DNA of 64,000 bases, taken from Selenomonadaceae bacterium. Lineage in GTDB: Bacteria; Bacillota; Negativicutes; Selenomonadales; Selenomonadaceae. The stretch spans positions 62,001 to 126,000 of the forward strand of contig JAFWWC010000026.1 of NCBI GenBank assembly GCA_017518105.1, read 5' to 3'. The position numbers and the translations under genes are program-made. This document shows positions 53,378-60,226 of the stretch, one piece after another (position 1 is the stretch's first letter; each line of letters opens with the position of its first letter). Under the pieces are notes generated by a model. The model ran no database searches, was not told where the DNA came from, and was given only the letters and a program-made list of their open reading frames with translations.

Positions 53378-54167
53378 AGCTCAACCCTCCAATCGCCGCG
53401 CATATTGCAATCACGAACGCCGCCGCGCCATAATCCAAATTCGTCAGGCGTAGTTGCTTCATATGAGTTCGACCTTCGCCGCCACGATAGCACCGCGCCT
53501 CCATTGCCATTGCCAAATCATTAGCCCGCCTAAAACTCGACAAGAACAGCGGAACGAGTATCGGAACCATCGCCCGCAACTTTTTTACAAAGCCGCCCGA
53601 CTCGAAGTCAAGCCCGCGAGACTTCTGCGCCTTGATGATTTTGTCGGTCTCTTCAAGGAGCGTCGGCACGAATCGGATTGCAATCGTCATCATCATCGCC
53701 AATTCGTGACTGGGGACGCCAAATCTTTTCAGCGGCGATAAAAGACTTTCCGTGGCATCAGTAAGTTGCAGGGGCGAAGTCGTGAACGTCAGCAGACTCG
53801 ACAACACGATTAACAGCACGAGCCGCAAGCTTATCTTCACGCCGTAAATTATCCCCTCCGTCGTCACCTTGAAGACGTAAACTTTAGCGAGGACTTCTCC
53901 GTCGTGGCTGACGAAATGAATCAGCAGCGTGAACAAGATTATCCAACTGAGCGGCTTGACTGACTTTAGCACGGTAAGCGGCGGCACCTTCGACAGGAAG
54001 ATTAGCCCCGCCGTCAAGACAATCAGCACGAGATACGCCGTCCAACCTTCCGCCGCGAAAATCATAATCAGCAGTGCGAACAGCGAAATTATTTTCGTGC
54101 GCGGGTCGAGCCGGTGCAGTATCGACTTGCCGGGGAAAAATTGCCCAAGCGTTATGTCCTGTAGCAT
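53367..54167 (-). CDS. ecfT: ECF transporter transmembrane component EcfT
   Basis: A 266-residue membrane protein, the shared scaffold of energy-coupling-factor vitamin transporters. It has several hydrophobic helices and the two coupling-helix motifs with Ala-Arg/Ser-Arg-Gly signatures: AQKSRGLDFESGG and AMEARCYRGGEGRT. It normally works with the ATPases EcfA1 and EcfA2, whose genes usually lie just upstream; here they are absent and a divergent acetyltransferase takes their place. It has its own promoter (54184-54212) and overlaps truA. Confidence 0.92.
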   Translation of the reverse strand: MLQDITLGQFFPGKSILHRLDPRTKIISLFALLIMIFAAEGWTAYLVLIVLTAGLIFLSKVPPLTVLKSVKPLSWIILFTLLIHFVSHDGEVLAKVYVFKVTTEGIIYGVKISLRLVLLIVLSSLLTFTTSPLQLTDATESLLSPLKRFGVPSHELAMMMTIAIRFVPTLLEETDKIIKAQKSRGLDFESGGFVKKLRAMVPILVPLFLSSFRRANDLAMAMEARCYRGGEGRTHMKQLRLTNLDYGAAAFVIAICAAIGGLSYAA

Positions 54168-54183
54168 TCACATCACCGAAAAA

Positions 54184-54229
54184 ATTTTAAGTAACGGTCT
54201 TTGATTCGTCAAGGCGAATTCGTTATAAT
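54184..54229. promoter_or_regulatory. Back-to-back promoters for ecfT (minus) and the acetyltransferase (plus)
   Basis: Minus strand: TTGACG (54212-54207), 17 bases, TAAAAT (54189-54184). Plus strand: TTGATT (54201-54206), 17 bases, TATAAT (54224-54229). The two -35 boxes are adjacent, so polymerase binding to one should block the other. Confidence 0.72.
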
Positions 54230-54258
54230 GGGAAAAACTTTTAAGGAGCGTGGAGACT

Positions 54259-54837
54259 TTGACGGAGAAAGAAAAAATGTTGGCGGGGCAATGGTACGAT
54301 CCGAACTTCGACGCGGCGTTGATTGAGGAACGGGCAATCGTTAAGGATTTGTGTTTGGAGCTGAACTCGACGCGAATGAATGACTTGACTCGGCGCAGAA
54401 AAATTTTGAGGGAGATACTACCGAACGTCGACGCGGACGCCGTAGAGATTTTATCGCCGTTCATGGTCGATTACGGCTACAACATTTATCTCGGCGCGGG
54501 GACATTTCTTAATCACAACTGCTACCTCATTGACTGCGCGGCGATTCATCTTGGCAAAAAAGTTTTTGTCGGACCGAACTGCGGATTTTATACGGCGATT
54601 CACCCGATGGACTATGTTAAGCGTGCGGAAGGTTTGGAGCGTGCGGAACCGATTGAGATTGGCGACGACGTGTGGATTGGCGGCGACGTGACGATTTTGC
54701 CGGGCGTTAAGATTGGTCGCGGCTCGGTTATCGGTGCTAAGTCGCTCGTCTCTAAGGATATTCCAGAAAACGTCGTGGCGTTCGGCAATCCGTGCCGCGT
54801 CGTCAAAAAGATTGGACTGGAGACTTTGCTTGTATGA
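54259..54837 (+). CDS. Sugar O-acetyltransferase (maltose/galactoside acetyltransferase family)
   Basis: A 192-residue left-handed beta-helix acetyltransferase that uses acetyl-CoA. The N-terminal MTEKEKMLAGQWYDP and RRKILREILPN are typical of the Maa/LacA/NodL group; hexapeptide repeats include VFVGPNCGFYTAIHP with the catalytic His and VWIGGDVTILPGVKIGRGSVIGAKS. I start it at the TTG at 54259, 10 bases from AAGGAG; a GTG at 54250 is only 1 base away from that ribosome site. It overlaps the next gene by 4 bases (ATGA). The acceptor sugar is unknown. Confidence 0.9.
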   Translation: MTEKEKMLAGQWYDPNFDAALIEERAIVKDLCLELNSTRMNDLTRRRKILREILPNVDADAVEILSPFMVDYGYNIYLGAGTFLNHNCYLIDCAAIHLGKKVFVGPNCGFYTAIHPMDYVKRAEGLERAEPIEIGDDVWIGGDVTILPGVKIGRGSVIGAKSLVSKDIPENVVAFGNPCRVVKKIGLETLLV

Positions 54838-55391
54838 CACGCGACAAAAATTTTTATTGGCAGCTGTTCAAGTCGACTTTTATCGTCAGCATGTTCACGG
54901 TTGGCGGCGGCTATGTAATAATCCCTCTGCTCAAAGCCAAGTACGTCGACGAGTACCACTGGATAAGCGACGAGGAAACTTTAAACATGGTGGCAATCGC
55001 GCAATCGACGCCGGGCGTTATGGCAGTGAATACGGCTATCATGCTGGGCTATCGTATGGCGGGCGTGGCGGGGGCTTTAACTGGCATGTTCGCAACCGTC
55101 CTGCCGCCGCTGATTATAATCACAATCGTTGCGACGTTCTATGACCTAGTCGCCTCCAATGAATACGTCAAGCTCGTCTTAAAGGGTATGCAATGCGGCG
55201 CAACGGCTCTTTTGCTCAACGTGGCGATTGACTTGCTCAAGAAACAATTTTCCAAGAAACTCCTCCTGCCGATTGTGATAATCTTTGCAACGTTCATCGC
55301 TAACCTTTTCTTCGGCGTGAATATCATGTTGCTCGTTGCGATTGATGGGCTAGTCGGGTTCTTCCTTATGCGCGACAAAAAATACGAGTGA
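54834..55391 (+). CDS. Chromate transporter family protein, first half-size subunit
   Basis: A 185-residue membrane protein of the CHR family with FIVSMFTVGGGYVIIPLL near the N-terminus and QSTPGVMAVNTAIMLGYRMAG, the conserved CHR motifs. Short CHR proteins occur as pairs that together equal one full-length transporter. It overlaps both the acetyltransferase and the second CHR gene by 4 bases, so the three are translated together. Chromate export is the family label; the true substrate here may differ. Confidence 0.9.
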   Translation: MTRDKNFYWQLFKSTFIVSMFTVGGGYVIIPLLKAKYVDEYHWISDEETLNMVAIAQSTPGVMAVNTAIMLGYRMAGVAGALTGMFATVLPPLIIITIVATFYDLVASNEYVKLVLKGMQCGATALLLNVAIDLLKKQFSKKLLLPIVIIFATFIANLFFGVNIMLLVAIDGLVGFFLMRDKKYE

Positions 55392-55402
55392 GGCGAGCGA
55401 CA

Positions 55403-55966
55403 ATGATTTATTGGCTACTGTTCCTTGAGTTCGCGAAGATAAGCTTGGTATGCGTGGGCGGCGGTTACGCGTCAATGCCTCTGATTCAAGCCGCCGTCGT
55501 CGATACGTATCATTGGCTAAGCCTCAGCGAATTCATCGACATATTTACAATATCGCAGATGACGCCTGGTCCCATTGGCATAAACGCGGCGACGTTTGCG
55601 GGCATGAAGATTGCGGGCTTGGGCGGGGCGGTCTGCGCTACTATGGGTTTCGTAACGCCGAGCATTTTTCTTTGCATTGCCTTGGCGAAGATAATTTTTA
55701 AGTACGGCGACCTCGGCGCGATTCACGGGATATTAAACGGTTTGCGACCAGCAGTCATGGCATTAATCGCGGCGGCGTGTGTAAGTTTCGTTTTGCTTGC
55801 CGTGTGGAATGCCGAGAAGGTGCCCGAAAATTTATTGGCGACGTTCGACTGGAAAGGCGCAGTGATTTTAATCGGGGCATTGGCGGCGGTTCGTATGAAA
55901 GTCGGCGTGATAAAAGTTTTACTCGCAAGCGGCGTAGTTGGATTAGTTCTGGGGCTGGTGATTTGA
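55403..55966 (+). CDS. Chromate transporter family protein, second half-size subunit
   Basis: A 187-residue CHR-family protein with ISLVCVGGGYASMPLIQ, SQMTPGPIGINAATFAGMKIAG and five to six hydrophobic helices. It pairs with the preceding gene. I start it at the ATG at 55403, with GAGG 9 bases upstream; a GTG at 55388 that overlaps the previous stop is also possible. Confidence 0.9.
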   Translation: MIYWLLFLEFAKISLVCVGGGYASMPLIQAAVVDTYHWLSLSEFIDIFTISQMTPGPIGINAATFAGMKIAGLGGAVCATMGFVTPSIFLCIALAKIIFKYGDLGAIHGILNGLRPAVMALIAAACVSFVLLAVWNAEKVPENLLATFDWKGAVILIGALAAVRMKVGVIKVLLASGVVGLVLGLVI

Positions 55967-56044
55967 TTGGGCGACGCGATAATTTTGGTGATGATTGTCT
56001 GCATGGTCTTCTATGCGTTCGGCGATGACATCTTCACGGACTAA
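55967..56044 (+). CDS. Possible 25-residue membrane peptide after the chromate transporter
   Basis: A TTG directly after the transporter stop opens a 25-codon frame encoding MGDAIILVMIVCMVFYAFGDDIFTD: one hydrophobic helix with an acidic tail, ending exactly at the terminator. The ribosome site is weak (GGTG). It could be a small accessory membrane protein or a chance frame. Confidence 0.4.
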   Translation: MGDAIILVMIVCMVFYAFGDDIFTD

Positions 56045-56081
56045 AAAAGCCCGCTTCCCAAATCGGAGGCGAGCTTTTTTG
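56043..56081. terminator. Bidirectional terminator between chromate transporter and VWA genes
   Basis: A 12-bp stem with one mismatch and one wobble (56047-56058 with 56065-56076), with an A-run before and TTTTTT after, works for transcripts from both sides. Confidence 0.82.
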
Positions 56082-56097
56082 TTAGCTAAGTCGCGGA

Positions 56098-56748
56098 TTA
56101 TTTCTTGCGGCTCTTGAAGTCTTTGTCGAGTTCTTCGCGCCAACTGTCATCATCAAAACTCATTGCCGCGCTTGGAGCCGCCATTGCATACGAGACGAAC
56201 TTACTCATTGAGTTGTAAACCTTTTGTGTGCCTACCTTGTCCGAATGATAGTTGACTGCTCGGCGGCGGTCGATACCGATTGAATCAGCGACTTCGGCGG
56301 CGTCGATATTGGCACCGAGGAAGACGAATTCCCAGCCAAGCTCCTTTTGCTGTTCGATGAGCTGCTTAACTTCCTTGTAAGTAAATTTGCGGCTATCGTT
56401 CTCCATGCCGTCGGTCGTGATGATAAAAATCGTTTTTGCGGGGCGGTCTTCGTCGCGGGCGTACTTGTGAATGTTCTTGATATGATTGACGGCACCGCCC
56501 ACAGCGTCGAGCAGGGCAGTCGTTCCGCCGACCTCGTAATCACTGTCAGTCAGCGGCTTAACCTCAGCGAGCGGAATCCTATCGTGCAAGACCTCCGAGC
56601 GTTGATTAAAAAGAACCGTCGACACGAACGCCGCGCCGTCAGTCTCCTTTTGTTGCTTTTTAATCATGGCATTGAAGCCGCCGATTGTGTCTTCCTCCAA
56701 GCCCGCCATCGAGCCGCTACGGTCGAGGATAAAAACCAGTTCAGTCAT
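56098..56748 (-). CDS. VWA-domain protein
   Basis: A 216-residue von Willebrand factor A domain protein with an intact MIDAS start (LDRSGSM, residues 8-14), a Thr in GGTTALLDAVGG and an Asp in TTDGMEND. No signal peptide or membrane helix, so it is cytoplasmic. Similar TerY-type VWA proteins occur in stress and metal-related operons. AGGAGG lies 9 bases before the ATG at 56748. The upstream HTH-like gene is on the same strand 82 bases away. Function not assigned. Confidence 0.85.
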   Translation of the reverse strand: MTELVFILDRSGSMAGLEEDTIGGFNAMIKKQQKETDGAAFVSTVLFNQRSEVLHDRIPLAEVKPLTDSDYEVGGTTALLDAVGGAVNHIKNIHKYARDEDRPAKTIFIITTDGMENDSRKFTYKEVKQLIEQQKELGWEFVFLGANIDAAEVADSIGIDRRRAVNYHSDKVGTQKVYNSMSKFVSYAMAAPSAAMSFDDDSWREELDKDFKSRKK

Positions 56749-56830
56749 TTTAATCTGCCTCCTATCTTTTGCGATAAATATACAGGAAAAATTTTTCGTT
56801 GTCGTCAATCGCGAGGCGACAAAAAATATT

Positions 56831-57337
56831 TTATCTGCTGAGGAGGACGGGTTGATTGTATTCGTAGAGGTAATCGTTTAGCAGGCTCGTATCGAAGATT
56901 TTGTTCTCGATAAAGAAGGAGATGATTAAGTCGCGTTTGGATTTGGTCAGCGCGTAGCCGGCGGAAGCAAGAAAATCTTTGGCTTTAGTAATGTCGAGCC
57001 TGAGAGCAATGGCAAGAGCTACGGCGGTATCTTTGCTTGGCTGATAGTCTTTGTTCTTCTTGATTCGGGAAAAAAGTTGGCGGTCGATTTGGGCGCGATT
57101 ATAGACGGCAGAATTTTTTTCGCCGCTCTCGTCCACGAGCCGAGTCATCATTTCCGAGAACGTCTCTCCTTTGTTCTTCTCAAAAATCTTGTCGAAGTCA
57201 ATCTTCTGTGCCAACCGATACCGCGCCACCGACATGCAAGCTTTTGGGGCTTCTGAGGTAAAACTTTCTTCTTCTACTTCCAAAAAGTTTTCGGCAAGAT
57301 AAGCTTCCAATCTCTGCTTAAGTTCTTGACTATCCAT
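56831..57337 (-). CDS. Hypothetical protein, possible HTH-type regulator
   Basis: A 168-residue soluble protein. The central part (SRIKKNKDYQPSKDTAVALAIALRLDITKAKDFLASAG) resembles a helix-turn-helix of the XRE kind, with helical segments on both sides; no enzymatic motif is seen. GGAGG lies 8 bases before the ATG at 57337. It is upstream of the VWA gene, with which it may act, and divergent from the repeat protein gene. The HTH call is a pattern judgement only. Confidence 0.55.
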   Translation of the reverse strand: MDSQELKQRLEAYLAENFLEVEEESFTSEAPKACMSVARYRLAQKIDFDKIFEKNKGETFSEMMTRLVDESGEKNSAVYNRAQIDRQLFSRIKKNKDYQPSKDTAVALAIALRLDITKAKDFLASAGYALTKSKRDLIISFFIENKIFDTSLLNDYLYEYNQPVLLSR

Positions 57338-57373
57338 TGATAACACCTCCAAAATTATTTTATCAGAGCAAAC

Positions 57374-57402
57374 TTGAAAGTAGCAAGGCAATGCAATAAA
57401 AT
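57374..57402 (+). promoter_or_regulatory. Promoter of the large repeat protein gene
   Basis: TTGAAA (57374-57379), 17-base spacer, TAAAAT (57397-57402), 18 bases before the start codon and followed by AAAGGAG. Confidence 0.7.
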
Positions 57403-57419
57403 TCAATCGAAAGGAGCTG

Positions 57420-60149
57420 ATGTGTGCAATGCCATTAATCGACGCAGGCTCAACCGGCATAAGACCTATAGACCGGCAACGACCGACTGACGGCTTAGAC
57501 AGAGTAAGACGACGCGACGACGGAGGCGGCGGTTTCCGACCTCAGACGACAGTCAATTTAAAGACAGCCATTCAAGACATAGCAGCGACACTCGGCAAGA
57601 TTAGCACGGAAGAAAAATACGGGATTCAAAGGTTGCCTAAGGAAGTGGGCGACGTCGTTAAAAATATTTTGCGGCAGTCTTTATCCTTAGACGCGACGCT
57701 CGGCAAGGGCATTGGTAGCACAGTCGAAAGTCAACGCTTTTCAATGGATCAACTCATGCTTTTTTCGCGAATGCTCTTGCAAATCGGAACGCTCGCCGAA
57801 AAGGGTTACTCAATGAAGTTAAGCGAGGAAACTCAAACGTTACTATCCAACTTCAAAGAGGCAATCATAGCGGAGGAAGGCGGCGACGAGTTAGAACCAA
57901 TCCTCATGACAAAGGCATCATTCGAGTTAGTCGACGCTAAGACAGCCGAGCAACTGCCACAAGCCCTCTACGAAATGTTATCACAGCTCGCGAACATGCC
58001 CGACGCCTATCAGCAACAACAGCCGCCTTCCGAGAGTATGCAGTTTTTAAAACAGCTGGTCAGATATTTTATGCCGCGTCCCGAAGTGGATAACTTTCAA
58101 CAGGAACAGCCTCAACCACAACAACCGCCGCAACCTCAGCAGGGACAACAACCGCAGGGCGCGACGCAGAGATTTTTAGAGTCGATGTTCAAGACCTTTG
58201 GCGGGAAATTTGCACAGCCGCAAGCTCAAGGGCAGACGCAGTTCAATCAGCCACAAGCTCAAGGGCAGACGCAGTTCAATCAGCCACAAGCTCAAGGGCA
58301 GACGCAGTTTAATCAGCCGCAAGCTCAAGGACAGGCGCAGTTCAACCCGCCGAATGCTCAAGGGCAGACTCAATTCACTCAGCCGAACGCTCAAGGACAG
58401 ACGCAGTTCAATCCTCCGCAAGCTCAAGGACAGACGCAATTCACTCAGCCGCAAGCTCAAGGACAGGCGCAATTCACTCAGCCGCAAGCTCAAGGACAGA
58501 CGCAGTTCAATCCTCCGCAAGCTCAAGGACAGACGCAGTTCAATCCTCCGCAAGCTCAAGGACAAACGCAGTTCACTCAGCCGCAAGGCCAAGGACAGAC
58601 GCAGTTCACTCAGCCGCAAGCTCAAGGACAGACGCAGTTCACTCAGCCGCAAGCTCAAGGACAGACGCAGTTCACTCAGCCGAATGCCCAAGGACAAGCG
58701 CAATTCAATCAGCCGAATGCCCAAGGACAGACGCAGTTCAATCAGCCCAACGCTCAAGGACAAACGCAATTCACTCAGCCGCAAGGACAAGGACAGACGC
58801 AGTTCAATCCTCCGCAAGCCCAAGGACAAACGCAATTCAATCCGCCGCAAGGACAAGGACAAACGCAATTCAATCAGCCCAACGCTCAAGGACAAACGCA
58901 GTTCAATCAGCCGCAAGCTCAAGGACAAACGCAGTTCAATCAGCCCAACGCTCAAGGACAAACGCAGTTCAATCAGCCCAACGCTCAAGGACAAACGCAA
59001 TTTACTCAGCCGAATGCCCAAGGACAAACGCAATTCAATCCGCCGCAAGGACAAGGACAAACGCAATTTACTCAGCCGAATGCCCAAGGGCAATCGCAGT
59101 TCACTCAGCCGCAAGGCCAAGGACAGACGCAGTTCACTCAGCCCAACGCTCAAGGACAAACGCAATTCAATCCTCCGCAAGCTCAGGGACAGACGCAATT
59201 CACTCAGCCGCAAGCTCAAGGACAAACGCAATTCAATCCTCCGCAAGCTCAGGGACAGACGCAAATGCAAATTGACCCGACGATACCGCGAATGCGTCGA
59301 AGCCGAATCAAACCCAAGCATGTCAGCGAGGATTTCGTTAATCGTCAAGAAGAATTGCGAATGCAAATGGAAATGGCAAAGAACGCCATGCTAAAGCAGA
59401 ACCTACAGAATACACCGCAGACTAACGACACAATGAAGAGCCTAGCGCAATTCCTCCTTAGGAATCCCAGCGCAACGCAGACGCCACGCGAAACCCTCTT
59501 ACTCCAAAACTTCATAAACAATTCGCAACAGATGATGTCCGAGGACGAGGCACGCCACTTGCAAAACCTCCTGCGCCTTTGTCAAAATAATATCCCGCTT
59601 ACCGTCCGGCAAGCAGCCGTCCAACAGAACCTTCCAGATTTGCCGAGGCTTTGGGCTTTTATGCAGATGTGCGACATGGCTAACGTAACGTCGAAGATGA
59701 ACGCCCGCGCCTTTAAACGAGCCGGAAAGGAAGTCGCAGACTTTACGACAGCCATGCGTCACGCTATGAGCGCGGAAAACTCCGTCGTGCAGAATCAACG
59801 CTCCTTCCAGATGATGTTGCCGCTTTATATGGGCGACAACGAGGCAAGCTACCCGACTTATCTAAACGTCTATGACGAGAACACTAAGGACGAGGAGACT
59901 GGGCAAGAAAAAAAAGAAACGTGGTTCCGTATTTGCGTCCTCACGGATTACATTGGAGCGGCGGAATTGGTCTTCCGCGTCTACGAGGAAACTCATCTGG
60001 ATATGCGTTTCTATTTCTCGCGAATCGACATTGCCGAGGAGTTCAGGAGCACTTATCTTGATTCGTTGCGCAATTCCTTAAAGCAGACTGAACTTAACGT
60101 CGGAGAAGTGCGCGTAGGTGGCGTCGGCGAACGCATGTTCAGCTTCTAA
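57420..60149 (+). CDS. Large Q-rich repeat protein with FliK-like C-terminal domain
   Basis: A 909-residue protein without signal peptide. Residues 1-200 are helical. Residues ~265-615 consist of about 32 copies of an 11-residue unit of the type QPQAQGQTQFN, with N/G/A/T/P variants, probably disordered and extended. Residues ~620-909 are helical and end in a domain (WFRICVLTDYIGAAELVFRVYEE, then SLRNSLKQTELNVGEVRVGG) similar in layout to the C-terminus of the flagellar hook-length protein FliK. FliK measures hook length with an extended N-terminal part, so a ruler-type role is possible. No flagellar genes are near. The start could also be the ATG at 57429. Confidence 0.75.
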   Translation: MCAMPLIDAGSTGIRPIDRQRPTDGLDRVRRRDDGGGGFRPQTTVNLKTAIQDIAATLGKISTEEKYGIQRLPKEVGDVVKNILRQSLSLDATLGKGIGSTVESQRFSMDQLMLFSRMLLQIGTLAEKGYSMKLSEETQTLLSNFKEAIIAEEGGDELEPILMTKASFELVDAKTAEQLPQALYEMLSQLANMPDAYQQQQPPSESMQFLKQLVRYFMPRPEVDNFQQEQPQPQQPPQPQQGQQPQGATQRFLESMFKTFGGKFAQPQAQGQTQFNQPQAQGQTQFNQPQAQGQTQFNQPQAQGQAQFNPPNAQGQTQFTQPNAQGQTQFNPPQAQGQTQFTQPQAQGQAQFTQPQAQGQTQFNPPQAQGQTQFNPPQAQGQTQFTQPQGQGQTQFTQPQAQGQTQFTQPQAQGQTQFTQPNAQGQAQFNQPNAQGQTQFNQPNAQGQTQFTQPQGQGQTQFNPPQAQGQTQFNPPQGQGQTQFNQPNAQGQTQFNQPQAQGQTQFNQPNAQGQTQFNQPNAQGQTQFTQPNAQGQTQFNPPQGQGQTQFTQPNAQGQSQFTQPQGQGQTQFTQPNAQGQTQFNPPQAQGQTQFTQPQAQGQTQFNPPQAQGQTQMQIDPTIPRMRRSRIKPKHVSEDFVNRQEELRMQMEMAKNAMLKQNLQNTPQTNDTMKSLAQFLLRNPSATQTPRETLLLQNFINNSQQMMSEDEARHLQNLLRLCQNNIPLTVRQAAVQQNLPDLPRLWAFMQMCDMANVTSKMNARAFKRAGKEVADFTTAMRHAMSAENSVVQNQRSFQMMLPLYMGDNEASYPTYLNVYDENTKDEETGQEKKETWFRICVLTDYIGAAELVFRVYEETHLDMRFYFSRIDIAEEFRSTYLDSLRNSLKQTELNVGEVRVGGVGERMFSF
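58215..59264 (+). repeat. 33-base tandem repeat array, about 32 units
   Basis: Uninterrupted, in-frame 33-base units encoding QPQAQGQTQF(N/T). Most differences are at fixed positions (Gln/Asn, Ala/Gly, Thr/Ala, Asn/Thr, Gln/Pro). The array keeps frame across its whole length. Confidence 0.95.
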
Positions 60150-60226
60150 TATAAGTTGCTCTAGATTTTACGATTTATGTTCCTTTGAAGTTTAAGGTAA
60201 AATAATTTGACAGAAGGTGATTTTGT

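Noticed and set aside
58215-59264. The tandem array as a CRISPR array
   Set aside because: Units are contiguous with no spacers and are coding in one frame throughout.
58176-59394. Long antisense (396 aa) and alternative-frame (398 aa) reading frames across the repeat array
   Set aside because: They are by-products of a 33-base repeat, which keeps all frames open; the products are arginine/leucine- or lysine/serine-rich repeats without a ribosome site.
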